Notes: generated by a model from the letters alone, not told the origin. 54,267 bases of DNA from Phenylobacterium sp. (GCF_013822795.1 NZ_PNLB01000027.1:1-54267), one strand, 5' to 3'; positions 25,062 to 33,528 are shown, numbered from the stretch's first letter. A program made the numbers and translations.

Positions 25062-25499
25062 TTGGAAGAGAAAATCGCCGACGTCATGGTCTGGGTGGTG
25101 ATCGTGGTCGTACCCCTGGCCGCGGTCTACCTGTTCTGGTCGATACACGTCCTGCCGGAGGTGTTTGCAGAGCGCCACCAGCACCCGCAGAAGAAGGCGA
25201 TCCAGGTGCTCTGCGTCCTGTCGATCGCGTTCGGCGGTCTGCTGTGGCCGTTCGCCTGGTTATGGGCCTTCACCAAGCCGGTCGGGTACAAGGCCGCCTA
25301 CGGCACCGACAAGCATGATGACTTCTTCCTGGCCCCGGACGGACGGCACGGCGGCAAGCCGCTGGACCTGGCCATCGTCGACGACGAGATCCTGCTGCTC
25401 AACGAGCGGCTGGACGGACTGACCGCCAAGCGCGCGCTGATATCGAGACAGCAGGACGGCGACGGCGTGACCTCGGACCTGGTGACCGCCAATGCTTGA
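25062..25499 (+). CDS. DUF3302 inner-membrane protein (YiaW-like)
   Basis: A 145-residue membrane protein matching the DUF3302/YiaW layout. Helix 1 is VMVWVVIVVVPLAAVYLFW, followed by the conserved HVLPEVFAERHQHPQKKAIQVLC. Helix 2 is VLSIAFGGLLWPFAWLWAF, and a soluble tail of about 75 residues ends in a coiled-coil-like LLLNERLDGLTAKRALISRQ. The TTG at 25062 has GAGG eight bases upstream and puts the first helix at the family position. ATG 25008 or 24894 would add a non-family leader and run into the AraC site. It overlaps the HlyD-like gene by eight bases. It is likely the membrane partner of that adaptor. Confidence 0.75.
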   Translation: MEEKIADVMVWVVIVVVPLAAVYLFWSIHVLPEVFAERHQHPQKKAIQVLCVLSIAFGGLLWPFAWLWAFTKPVGYKAAYGTDKHDDFFLAPDGRHGGKPLDLAIVDDEILLLNERLDGLTAKRALISRQQDGDGVTSDLVTANA

Positions 25500-26643
25500 G
25501 TTGATCCTCGGCGGATACGCCCTCCTGGTCTGGCTTGTTTTCATCAAGCTCAAGCTCCTGCCCTGGAACATCAAATCCCAGGTCGGCGCAGCGACCGGCG
25601 CGGTCGTGCTGGCCGCGTCCTTGGTCCTGACGATCAACGTGGTCGCGCCGACGTCGAGCGACGTGCGGGCCGTCAATTTGGTGAGCGAGATCGTTCCGCG
25701 GGTCCAGGGGACGGTCACCCGCGTCGTCGTCGAGGGCAACACCATGGTCAAGAAAGGCGACGTGCTGCTGCAGATCGACGACACCCCGTATCGTCTGAAG
25801 GTCAAGGAACTGCAGGCGAAACTGGCGGACGCCACCGGCTCGGCCAAGACGCTGTGGCAGGATCACGACGCCGCCCGTAGCGACGTCCTCGCCGCGCAGG
25901 CCAATCTGGACCTGATGACCAAGCGCCTGAGCGAGGCCAGCCGCCTGGCCGGCGCCGGCGCCGGCGCCCACTACGACGTCGAGAACTTCGACGCCGAGGT
26001 GAAGAAGGCCAAGGCCGCGCTAGCCGCGGCCCGGAGCGCCGAGGCCAAGGCCCAGATCCGGCTTGAGAGCGTCGTCGGGCCCGATATCGCCAGCGTCGCC
26101 CAGATCAAGGCCCAGCTCGAAGCTGCGCAGTACGACGTGGCGTCCACCGTGATCCGCGCCCCGGCGGACGGCTACGCCGTCAACGTCGCGGTGCGGCCCG
26201 GCAACTACCTGATGACGCTGCCCTTCAGGCCGGCGATGAGCTTCGTGGAGCGTGAGCAGCGCATCCTGGCCTACTACGACCAGAACGAGCTGCGCTATGT
26301 GAAGCCCGGCCAGAAGGCGGAGATCGCGCTCAAGACGGCGCCCGGCAAGCTTGTCTACGCCAAGGTCGACTCCATCGTCTGGGCCAACGCGCAGGGGCAG
26401 ATGATGCAGTCCGGCGCGGTGCCCAACACCCCCGCCGAGATGCTGCAGGCGCCGCCGCCGCAGAAGTACGCCGTCAAGCTGACCCCCGTCGACCATGACG
26501 GGCGCCAGCCCCTGCCCGTCCCGATGGGCGCGCGCGGGGTCGGCGCGATCTACACCGACAAGGCCAAACCGATGCATCTGCTGCGCATGGTCATGGTCCG
26601 CGCCCAGTCGAAGCTCAACTACCTCGTCCTGAAGCTGCATTGA
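25492..26643 (+). CDS. HlyD/EmrA-type membrane fusion protein (YiaV-like)
   Basis: A 383-residue periplasmic adaptor. One N-terminal helix (about 2-19) and a second hydrophobic segment are followed by the biotinyl-lipoyl-like barrel-sandwich start IVPRVQGTVTRVVVEGNTMVKKGDVLLQID. A long coiled-coil hairpin (about 100-200) comes next, then VIRAPADGYAVNVAVRPGNYL and a beta-barrel ending. Its length matches E. coli YiaV. It would bridge an inner-membrane component to the NodT-type outer-membrane factor encoded next. Overlap with DUF3302 and a 12-bp gap to the next gene show one operon. Confidence 0.9.
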   Translation: MLELILGGYALLVWLVFIKLKLLPWNIKSQVGAATGAVVLAASLVLTINVVAPTSSDVRAVNLVSEIVPRVQGTVTRVVVEGNTMVKKGDVLLQIDDTPYRLKVKELQAKLADATGSAKTLWQDHDAARSDVLAAQANLDLMTKRLSEASRLAGAGAGAHYDVENFDAEVKKAKAALAAARSAEAKAQIRLESVVGPDIASVAQIKAQLEAAQYDVASTVIRAPADGYAVNVAVRPGNYLMTLPFRPAMSFVEREQRILAYYDQNELRYVKPGQKAEIALKTAPGKLVYAKVDSIVWANAQGQMMQSGAVPNTPAEMLQAPPPQKYAVKLTPVDHDGRQPLPVPMGARGVGAIYTDKAKPMHLLRMVMVRAQSKLNYLVLKLH

Positions 26644-26654
26644 GGGGCCTGGAT

Positions 26655-28031
26655 ATGTTCGAGCTCCGCTCAAGCCTGGCCGCGATGGCCGCAGCCGCGA
26701 CGCTGACGGGGTGCGCAAGCGCCGGTCACGAGCCGCCGCCTGCGCCGCCCATGAGCTTCACGATGCCGGAGGCCTGGCAGAGCGGCGCGCGCGCCGGTCA
26801 GCTCGACGCCGACCTCCTGGGCTTTCATTCCGATCCTGAGCTTCAGGCCTTGATCGCCGAGGCGCTGGCGCACAACGCCGACCTGCAGATCGCCGGCGCG
26901 CGGCTGGAGCAGGCGCATGCGGCGATGAAGGCGGCCGGCGGAGCATTGCTGCCCCAGGTCGGCCTGGTCGGTCAGAGCGGCGCCGCGACCTTGCCGGGAT
27001 CAAACCTCAGCACCACCGGGCTGGCGGCGGTGGCCAGTTGGGAGATCGACCTTTGGGGGCGGCTGCGCGCCGAGCGCGACGCCAGCCAGGCGCGGTTCTA
27101 CGCCGCCGAGCTCGACGCCCGCTACGCCAGGGAGGCGCTCGCCGCGGGCGTTGTGCGCGCGTGGCTCGGCGTGGCCGAGGCCGCCCAGCAGCTCGCCCTG
27201 GCCCGCGACATGCTGGCCCTGTCGGAGCGGCAGCTGCAGCTTACCCAGACAGGGCGCGCCGTCGGCCGCGACTCCGCCCAGGACGTCGCCCGCAGCGAGG
27301 CGGCGGCGCAGGCCTACCGTCAGCAAATCGAGGTCGACCAGCAGGTGCTCGCCCAAAGACAGAGAGCCTTGGCGATCCTGCTCGGCCGATACCCCTCCCC
27401 CGAGGCGGCGCCCGGCCTGCTGCCTGAGCTGACCGCGCTGCCGGCCGCGGGAATCCCCTCTGAAGTGCTGACCCGGCGGCCTGACGTCGTGGCGGCCGAG
27501 CGACGCTTCCAGGCGGCCTTCGCCGATGTGGAGGCGGCCAAACGCGCGCGCCTGCCGTCCCTGCAGCTGATCGGCGGCGTGGCCTATGTCGCCGACTCCG
27601 TCGTCACGCTGGAATCGGCGATTGCGAATCCGGTCTGGGCGCTATCCGGCAAGCTGCTGGCGCCGATCTTCACCGGTGGGCGGATCGACGCGCAGATCGA
27701 AGCCAAGACCGGCGCGCAGCAGGAGGCCATGGCCCAGTACGCCAAGGCTTCGCTCACCGCCCTGGGCGAGGTCGAAGAGGCGCTGGCCAGCGAACGCGCG
27801 CTGGCCAACCGGGCCGACATCGCAGCCAAGCAGGTCGACCTGCTCGGTCAGGCCGTCGGCTATGCGCAGGTCGAGGCGACGGTGGGCAAGGGCGACCAGC
27901 GTCGGGTCGTGTCACAGCAGCTCAGCCTGGCGGCGGCGCAAGCTGAGCTGCTGCATCTGAAGGCCGAGCGGCTGGCCAATCGCGTGGCGCTTCACCAGGC
28001 CCTGGGCGGGCGTTTCAGCGCCAGCCCCTGA
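26655..28031 (+). CDS. NodT/OprM-type outer-membrane efflux lipoprotein
   Basis: A 458-residue TolC-like channel. The signal ends in a lipobox, LTGC with Cys20. Two outer-membrane-factor repeats follow: LIAEALAHNADLQIAGARLEQAHAAMKAAGG, the GLAAVASWEIDLWGRLRAERDASQAR motif, TRRPDVVAAERRFQAAFADVEAAKRARLPSL and a second SGKLLAPIFTGGRIDAQIEAK segment. ATG 26655 is preferred over TTG 26640 because GAGGGG at 26642-26647 precedes it. With the upstream HlyD and DUF3302 proteins it makes a tripartite exporter that lacks an RND, MFS or ABC pump in this locus. Confidence 0.92.
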   Translation: MFELRSSLAAMAAAATLTGCASAGHEPPPAPPMSFTMPEAWQSGARAGQLDADLLGFHSDPELQALIAEALAHNADLQIAGARLEQAHAAMKAAGGALLPQVGLVGQSGAATLPGSNLSTTGLAAVASWEIDLWGRLRAERDASQARFYAAELDARYAREALAAGVVRAWLGVAEAAQQLALARDMLALSERQLQLTQTGRAVGRDSAQDVARSEAAAQAYRQQIEVDQQVLAQRQRALAILLGRYPSPEAAPGLLPELTALPAAGIPSEVLTRRPDVVAAERRFQAAFADVEAAKRARLPSLQLIGGVAYVADSVVTLESAIANPVWALSGKLLAPIFTGGRIDAQIEAKTGAQQEAMAQYAKASLTALGEVEEALASERALANRADIAAKQVDLLGQAVGYAQVEATVGKGDQRRVVSQQLSLAAAQAELLHLKAERLANRVALHQALGGRFSASP

Positions 28032-28042
28032 GGCCAAATCCC

Positions 28043-29035
28043 TTATCTGGCCTTTGGGTCGGGCGGCCGCCCGCAGTGCAGCTCGACCAGCGTGCCCCCG
28101 CTTCCCGTCCTCCAATTGACGACCCCGAGGTCAGCCGCCAACGAATTGATCAGGCGCATGCCCAAGCCTTCGTCCGCCGGGCCGGACATTCCACTTCCGT
28201 TGTCCTCGACTTGAAGGAGAACACCGGATTCACCGCCCCGCGCGGTGACCCGAACCCTTCCGGGCCGGCCATCCTGGAAGGCGTGCTTGACGGCGTTCGT
28301 GACAAGCTCGTTGACGATCAGGCCGAGGCTGACCGCCTGTTCGGCGCTGACTTCGACCGGATCGCACGCGATCTCAATCGCCACGCGATCGCCCTCGAGC
28401 AGGCTCGACGACAGGCGCTCCACCAAGCTGCCGAGATAGGGCTGCAACTGAACGGCGTCGTGCTTCTCCTGCTGATACAGCATCGTGTGCAGGTCGCTGA
28501 TCGAGCTGATCCGGTCCGCAGCCTTGAGCAGGGGATGGGCGACTTCGGGCCTCTCGCTCCTCGCCTGCAGCATCAGCAGGGACGCGGCGATGGTGAGGTT
28601 GTTCTTCACCCGGTGGTTCAAGTCGAGAAACAGCTCCGACTGCCGCTCGGCGGCGCGACGCCGCGCGGTGACGTCGATGAACAACTGCCCGAATTGGGTG
28701 TCCGAGAGCCGCATCATTTGGACGTCGTACCAGCGCGCGCCCTCGGGATCCCAAAACTCGAAACGGACCGCCTTGCCTGCGAACGCTCGCCCGCAGGCGG
28801 ACAGCCAGTTGGGATTGGTGTCGGGCCGAACCTCCAGTTGGCGTCGCCCAATGACCTCCGCGGCCCCCGCCACGCGGCTGAGGAACACAGGATTGGCCTC
28901 GCGGATCACGTAGTCGGCCAAACGACCATCCGGACCCAGGATGGCTTCGCAAACGACAAAGCCCTCAGACATGTTGTTGAAGACCGCGCGATAGCGACCC
29001 TCGATGCCGTCTCCACTAGCTGTGCCGTCGTTCAC
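28043..29035 (-). CDS. PAS-domain sensor histidine kinase, HisKA_2 type
   Basis: A 330-residue soluble kinase. An N-terminal PAS domain (about 14-125; FNNMSEGFVVCEAILGPDGRLADYVIREANP) precedes the phosphoacceptor H141 in LNHRVKNN, the HisKA_2 signature. The HATPase core has the N box (LIVNELVTNAVKHAF), the G1 box (VEDNGSGM) and GLGMRLINSLAADL. Such kinases in alphaproteobacteria often serve light, stress or general-stress signalling. No response regulator is adjacent, so it is an orphan. The start is GTG at 29035. It converges on the NodT gene, 11 bp away. Confidence 0.88.
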   Translation of the reverse strand: MNDGTASGDGIEGRYRAVFNNMSEGFVVCEAILGPDGRLADYVIREANPVFLSRVAGAAEVIGRRQLEVRPDTNPNWLSACGRAFAGKAVRFEFWDPEGARWYDVQMMRLSDTQFGQLFIDVTARRRAAERQSELFLDLNHRVKNNLTIAASLLMLQARSERPEVAHPLLKAADRISSISDLHTMLYQQEKHDAVQLQPYLGSLVERLSSSLLEGDRVAIEIACDPVEVSAEQAVSLGLIVNELVTNAVKHAFQDGRPGRVRVTARGGESGVLLQVEDNGSGMSGPADEGLGMRLINSLAADLGVVNWRTGSGGTLVELHCGRPPDPKAR

Positions 29036-29177
29036 GCGCTGCCTCGCCGTCGGTCGCTTCTCCAGCTACCGGATCGGTAGAGCCACGTCCGCATGTAACC
29101 ACTGCGGACACGCAGTTTTGGTTCCCCCGACGGGGTGATTGTGAACAGTACGACGCGCGGCGTCACGCCCTCGGCGC

Positions 29178-29214
29178 AAAAGAAAAGGAGGCCGAGCGCT
29201 GCCGCTCGACCTCC
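29178..29214 (-). terminator. Rho-independent terminator of the TonB-dependent receptor
   Basis: On the minus strand a 12-bp stem (GGAGGTCGAGCG with CGCTCGGCCTCC, one mismatch) is followed by TTTTCTTTT. It lies 22 bp past the receptor stop codon at 29236. Confidence 0.8.
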
Positions 29215-29235
29215 CGATCCAGGCCTGTTGGGACG

Positions 29236-31527
29236 TTACTGGAACGTCTTGCGCAGGTTGACGCCGATGGTCCGCGGCGGCGCCGAGAACACCGAAGTGC
29301 GGCCCGCCGAGGTGGCGCCGACGGACTTCGAGAAGATGGCCGCCTCGTCGAACAGGTTGGTCACGAAGAGGTACGCGCCCCAGCCGCCGCCGTCGGATTC
29401 GACGCCGACCCGGGTGTTGACCAGGTCATAGGCGTCGATCTTGCGGGCATAGACGTAGCTCGTGCGCAGCTCGTTGTAGGAGCTGCCCATGTGGTTGAAG
29501 TCGACGCGCGCGAAGCCGTTGAGGCCCTCGGTCAGCGGCCAGACGTACTGGGCCGAGATCGCGCCCTGGAACTTCGGCACGTAGGGGATGCGGTCGCCCT
29601 TCAGGCCGGCGTTGGGGATGGTGGTCCCGCCGCCCGGCTGATCCTCGGTCAGCTCGGCTTCCATGATCGAGAAGTTGCCGGTGATCGACAGGCCCGAGAG
29701 CGGGTTGACCGCCCCTTCGACTTCCAGACCGCGGATGCGCGCCTTGCCGGCGTTGCCGATGTAGCTGAAGGCGCCGTTCGGGGTCAGGATCCGAACCTGC
29801 ATATCGCTCCAGTCGATCTGGAAGATATCGGCGTTGAGGGTCGCGCGGCGATCCCAGAACGCCGACTTCACGCCGACTTCGTAGTTCCACAGCTGGTCCG
29901 ACGCGTAGGGGGTCAGGTTGCCCGGCAGACCGAGCACCTGGTTGGCGCCGCCCGGACGGTAGCCCTGCGAGGCCTCGGCGTAGACCATGATGTCCGAGGT
30001 GATCTTGTAGGAGCCGTTGAACCGGTACACCCAGCCGGTTTCTTCGGACTGGACGTGGGTCGGCGGCGTGACGACCGCGCCCACCAGCAGCGACGGCACC
30101 AGCGTCTTGCCGATGATGTCCTTGGTGTACTTGAAGTAGCGGGCGCCGGCGGTGAGGTTGAGCTGCTCGTTGACGTCGAAGGACAGCTCGCCGAACACCG
30201 CGTACTGCTTCAGGGTGTCGTCGATCACCCGGCCGGTCATGACGACCTCGGGCTCGTAGAGCGCGCCGGAGCTCGGGTCGACGCCGACCTGAGGGTTCCA
30301 GACGACGGTCTTGCGGTCGGAGAAGAAGCCGCCCGCGGTCCATTGCAGCGCGCTCTCGTAGTTCGAGGTGAAGCGCAGCTCGGCGGTGTAGGTGTCCATC
30401 TCCTGCTGCGGTTTCAGCACCGACGGATACTGCGTGTCGACATAGGCGTAGTAGGCCGACAGCTGGTCGGTGCTGCAGGCCGCGCCGCGGTTGTAGAGCG
30501 CCTGGCAGCGGGCCGGCGTGCGGAAGCCCTGCATGAACTGGGTCACGTCCTGGGTGCTCATCAGCTCGCGGCGCATGTAGGAGGCCGAACCGACGGCGGT
30601 CACCGGACCCAGGTCCAGATTGGCCGTGACGCTGTAGAGATCCAGGTCGTCGGTCTGCGGCAGCTGGGTGCGGGCGTCCGACTTGTACTCGCCGACGGCC
30701 GGGAACCAGCTCGGGGCTTCGGCCTCGGTGCGGTTGATGTAGGCGGCCAGGTCGATGGTCAGGTTCTCGGTCGGCTCCAGGCGCAGCAGCGCCCGGCCGC
30801 CCCAGGTCTCCATCTCGTTGATGTCGCTGTCGTTGAGATAGACGTTGTCGATGTAGCCGGCGGTCTCACGATAGAAGCCGACGAGACGCAGCGCGGCCTT
30901 GTCCTGCGCCAGCGGGACGTTGAGCATCCCCTGCGCCTCGTAGTTCCAGTCGCCGGCGCCCTCGGTCTTGGACACCGAGCCGTCCAGGGCGGTTTCGAAG
31001 GTGTAGGTCGGCTTCTTGTAGATGGTGCGCAGCGTGCCGCCCATCGAGCCGGAGCCGTAGAGGGTGCCTTGCGGGCCGCGCAGCACTTCGACGCGCTCGA
31101 CGTCGAACAGACGCAGTTCCGGGGTCGAGCCGCCGGCGTTGTTGCCCGCGCCGATCGAACCGGTGACCGGGGTTTCATCATAGTAGACGCCGACGGTCGG
31201 CTCGCCGGCGGCGTTGATGCCGCGGATCACGACGCGGCTGAACGACGGACCGCTGTTGACGAAGGTCAGGCCGGGGACCGTCGCGCCGAGGTCGGCGATC
31301 GACTGCACGCCGGAATTGGCGATGGTTTCCGAGGTCACCGCCGAGATCGAGATCGGCGTGTCCTGCAGGTTGGTGGCGCGCTTCAGCGCGGTGACGACGA
31401 CTTCCTCGACCGCGGGCGGCTGAGCGGACTGCGCCAGGGCCGACCCGGCGAAAGCGATGCTGGCAGACGCGCCGAACAGGGCGACGCGGAAAGAGCGGCC
31501 GAGGCCGCCTGTACGTTGAACTGACAT
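29236..31527 (-). CDS. TonB-dependent receptor
   Basis: A 763-residue outer-membrane receptor. A signal peptide with cleavage near ALAQS is followed by a TonB-box-like EEVVVTALKR, a plug (LQDTPISISAVTSETIANSGVQSIADLGATVPGL, RVVIRGINAAGEPTVGVYYDE, VEVLRGPQGTLYGSGSMGGTL) and a barrel ending LRKTFQ. This plug type is common in Caulobacterales and sphingomonads for sugars, peptides and other organics. No Fur box is seen. ATG 31527 is used; the frame extends to a TTG at 31548. It follows the M20-like hydrolase on the same strand, with a hairpin between, suggesting uptake of a substrate or product of that enzyme. Confidence 0.92.
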   Translation of the reverse strand: MSVQRTGGLGRSFRVALFGASASIAFAGSALAQSAQPPAVEEVVVTALKRATNLQDTPISISAVTSETIANSGVQSIADLGATVPGLTFVNSGPSFSRVVIRGINAAGEPTVGVYYDETPVTGSIGAGNNAGGSTPELRLFDVERVEVLRGPQGTLYGSGSMGGTLRTIYKKPTYTFETALDGSVSKTEGAGDWNYEAQGMLNVPLAQDKAALRLVGFYRETAGYIDNVYLNDSDINEMETWGGRALLRLEPTENLTIDLAAYINRTEAEAPSWFPAVGEYKSDARTQLPQTDDLDLYSVTANLDLGPVTAVGSASYMRRELMSTQDVTQFMQGFRTPARCQALYNRGAACSTDQLSAYYAYVDTQYPSVLKPQQEMDTYTAELRFTSNYESALQWTAGGFFSDRKTVVWNPQVGVDPSSGALYEPEVVMTGRVIDDTLKQYAVFGELSFDVNEQLNLTAGARYFKYTKDIIGKTLVPSLLVGAVVTPPTHVQSEETGWVYRFNGSYKITSDIMVYAEASQGYRPGGANQVLGLPGNLTPYASDQLWNYEVGVKSAFWDRRATLNADIFQIDWSDMQVRILTPNGAFSYIGNAGKARIRGLEVEGAVNPLSGLSITGNFSIMEAELTEDQPGGGTTIPNAGLKGDRIPYVPKFQGAISAQYVWPLTEGLNGFARVDFNHMGSSYNELRTSYVYARKIDAYDLVNTRVGVESDGGGWGAYLFVTNLFDEAAIFSKSVGATSAGRTSVFSAPPRTIGVNLRKTFQ

Positions 31528-31590
31528 GACTGTGTGAACTTCCCCCAAGTATCGTGCCGCCGGGCCCGGCGGGCACGGCGGCGGTCGTCA

Positions 31591-31621
31591 AAACGGTTGC
31601 CGCCCTCGCCAAGAGGGCGGC
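31591..31621 (-). terminator. Hairpin between the M20-like gene and the receptor gene
   Basis: GCCGCCCTC pairs exactly with GAGGGCGGC around a five-base loop, and on the minus strand it is followed by AACCGTTTT. It would reduce, but not necessarily stop, read-through from the M20-like gene into the receptor gene. Confidence 0.6.
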
Positions 31622-31626
31622 CGCGG

Positions 31627-33165
31627 CTATTTCATTTCGGCCAGGGCGTACAGGAACTGCGCCTGGGCCATCGTGGCGTCGACGTAGCCGGCCACCTTCG
31701 GGTTGGCGGAGTCGATGACGATGAACTCGTCCGGCGCGTGCGCGCCCGAGCCGAAGCCGACGCCGAAGTGGATCGCCGGCTTGGCGACCGGCGGCTGGGT
31801 GAACAGCGAGCCCGGCCAGGAGCCGGGGCTGCGCGGCGACAGCGTCACCGGGATGCCCATCTTCTTGTAGGCGCCCAGCGCCGCCTGGACGACGCGGGCG
31901 TCCTCGGCGGTCTCAGTCGGATCATAGCCGCCCGAGACGTTGATCTGGACGTCCTGGAAGCCGCGCTTGTCGAGGTGCTCGCGCAGCTGGCGGACGGTGT
32001 CGTCGTAGGTCTGGTTCGGGACCATGCGGATCTCGAGCTTGGCCTCGGCGCGGCTCGGCAGGATGCTCTTGCCGCCCGGACCGGTGTAGCCGCCGACCAG
32101 CCCTTGCAGGTTGATTGTCGGCTGCGAGAGCAGGCGCTCGATCGACTTCTCGTAGCTGAGGTTGTCGATCCAGGCCTTGTTGCCATAGGCCTGCTTGAGC
32201 GCCGCTTCGTTGGTCTTCTGGGCCAGCTGGGCGATCAGCTCCTTTTCCCGCGCCGACAGCGGCCGGACCTTGTCCATGAAGCCGTCGAGGGTCGGGGTGT
32301 TGCCGTCCGGGCTGGTCAGGGTGGCCAGGGCCTGGACGAGGCGCCAGATCGGGCTGTCGATGCGGGCCTTCTCGGACGAGTGGATGTCGGTCTTCGGGCC
32401 GATGCCGGTCTTGGAGCCGTCGACGATCAGCTGCAGCTCGACCGGGCCCTTGGCGCCGAGGGTGAAGGAGACCTCGCCGGTGGTGCGGTCTTGCGATGGG
32501 CCAGGCACGTAGATGCCCTCGCACTTCTGCAGGACCGGCAGGACCTTGGGGTGGGTGGCGATCTGGCGGAAGTGCGGCGAGGCGATCTCCTCCTCGCCTT
32601 CGCAGATCAGGGCGATGTTGACCGGCGGCTTCTTGCCGGCGGCGCGCATGGCGCGCAGGGCGTTGAGCAGCGCGATCTGGCCGCCCTTCGAGTTGGTGGC
32701 GCCGCGGCCCATCATGACCGTGCCAAACGGCGCCTTTTCGACCAGGCGGCCTTCGAGCGGCGGGCTCGACCATTCCTTCGGGTCGTACTGCTTCACGTCG
32801 TACATGAAGTAGACGCCGATCCAGCGCGGGGCGCCGACGTCGAGGGTGGCGAACACGCCGGAGACGCCGTCGGTCGGGATGATCTCGGCGGTCTGGAAGC
32901 CAGCGTCCTTGGCGATCTTGGCCATGTAGGCCGGACCTTCGACGACATTCACGCCCTCGGCCGCGACGGTCGGCAGCGCGATCCACTCTTGCAGGCGCTT
33001 GATGGCGTCGGCCTTGTCGGCCTCGGCGGCCTTGCGAATCACCGCGAGGTCGGCGCTCGCGGCGCTGGCGAGGCCGGGCGTGAGGAAGGCGCCGGCCGCC
33101 GCGGCGGCGGCCCCGGCCATCAAGCTGCGACGGTCGGTCGAAGGGCGATCATACTGGTCGGACAT
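31627..33165 (-). CDS. Tat-exported M20-family hydrolase-like protein with altered metal ligands
   Basis: A 512-residue protein with a twin-arginine signal (TDRRSLMAGAAAAAAGAFL), so folded export is expected. The M20 fold is clear: YDVKQYDPKEWSSPPLEG, GRGATNSKGGQIALLNAL, LICEGEEEIASPHF and the C-terminal FGVGFGSGAHAPDEF histidine. In ordinary M20 peptidases the first segment reads HxD and the second contains a bridging Asp (GRGATDNKG). Here those residues are Met (F-M-Y-D-V) and Asn-Ser (T-N-S-K). The acidic EGEEE and last His are kept. It may have a different metal site or activity. ATG 33165; it precedes a TonB-dependent receptor. Confidence 0.85.
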   Translation of the reverse strand: MSDQYDRPSTDRRSLMAGAAAAAAGAFLTPGLASAASADLAVIRKAAEADKADAIKRLQEWIALPTVAAEGVNVVEGPAYMAKIAKDAGFQTAEIIPTDGVSGVFATLDVGAPRWIGVYFMYDVKQYDPKEWSSPPLEGRLVEKAPFGTVMMGRGATNSKGGQIALLNALRAMRAAGKKPPVNIALICEGEEEIASPHFRQIATHPKVLPVLQKCEGIYVPGPSQDRTTGEVSFTLGAKGPVELQLIVDGSKTGIGPKTDIHSSEKARIDSPIWRLVQALATLTSPDGNTPTLDGFMDKVRPLSAREKELIAQLAQKTNEAALKQAYGNKAWIDNLSYEKSIERLLSQPTINLQGLVGGYTGPGGKSILPSRAEAKLEIRMVPNQTYDDTVRQLREHLDKRGFQDVQINVSGGYDPTETAEDARVVQAALGAYKKMGIPVTLSPRSPGSWPGSLFTQPPVAKPAIHFGVGFGSGAHAPDEFIVIDSANPKVAGYVDATMAQAQFLYALAEMK

Positions 33166-33357
33166 GTTTACTCCCGGTGAGCGGCGCTCGTCTTACTGTC
33201 TTGCGCGAGCCGCAAGCTCGCGATGGCGGCGCCAAAGGCCGCGACAGCGCAGCTACAGAGAAGTTTCCGACTCGCCAAGTGATGTAGTCGACTCAGGGGT
33301 GACGGAACCCGCCGACTGTTGCCTGAAGAGCAGCTTCATCTTGGCCGATACCAGGCA

Positions 33358-33380
33358 GTTTCAAATGTAACCATTGAAAC
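33358..33380. promoter_or_regulatory. Inverted repeat GTTTCAA-N9-TTGAAAC
   Basis: Seven-base arms match exactly around a nine-base spacer containing TGTAACCA. The same TGTAACCATT decamer recurs near 38584 before the CAP-domain gene, and TGTAACCACT occurs near 29096. The bound factor is unknown; operator function is inference from symmetry and place. Confidence 0.4.
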
Positions 33381-33443
33381 AACCGTGCCGAGTTTCAGCG
33401 ACACCGCGCACGGACATGCCTCAGGCGCGTCGAACCGAGCACA

Positions 33444-33479
33444 TAAAAAAGGGGCCGAGCGCTCCAGACGCTCGGCTCC
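33444..33479 (-). terminator. Rho-independent terminator of the P450 gene
   Basis: On the minus strand GGAGCCGAGCG pairs with CGCTCGGCCCC around a seven-base loop and is followed by six T residues. It lies about 50 bp past the P450 stop codon at 33529. Confidence 0.85.
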
Positions 33480-33528
33480 CGCCTCCCCGCGCCGCCGCGA
33501 AGGCGGCGCGCCCCTCCCCGTCTGCGGA

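Larger units (their letters stand above)
33166..33528. other. 363-bp intergenic region with a possible operator
   Basis: No gene is seen. It should hold the promoter of the minus-strand M20-like gene and contains the P450 terminator (33444-33479). An inverted repeat, GTTTCAA (33358-33364) and TTGAAAC (33374-33380) around ATGTAACCA, lies about 193 bp before the M20-like start and could be a regulator site. Confidence 0.5.

Noticed and set aside
29036..29160. General-stress (EcfG/SigT) promoter before the histidine kinase
   Set aside because: GGAAC is present on the minus strand, but no CGTT lies 16-17 bases downstream, so the promoter consensus is not met.
29491..31524. A 677-codon open frame opposite the TonB-dependent receptor
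   Set aside because: Same GC-skew artefact. The receptor on the minus strand has a signal peptide, plug and barrel motifs along its whole length.
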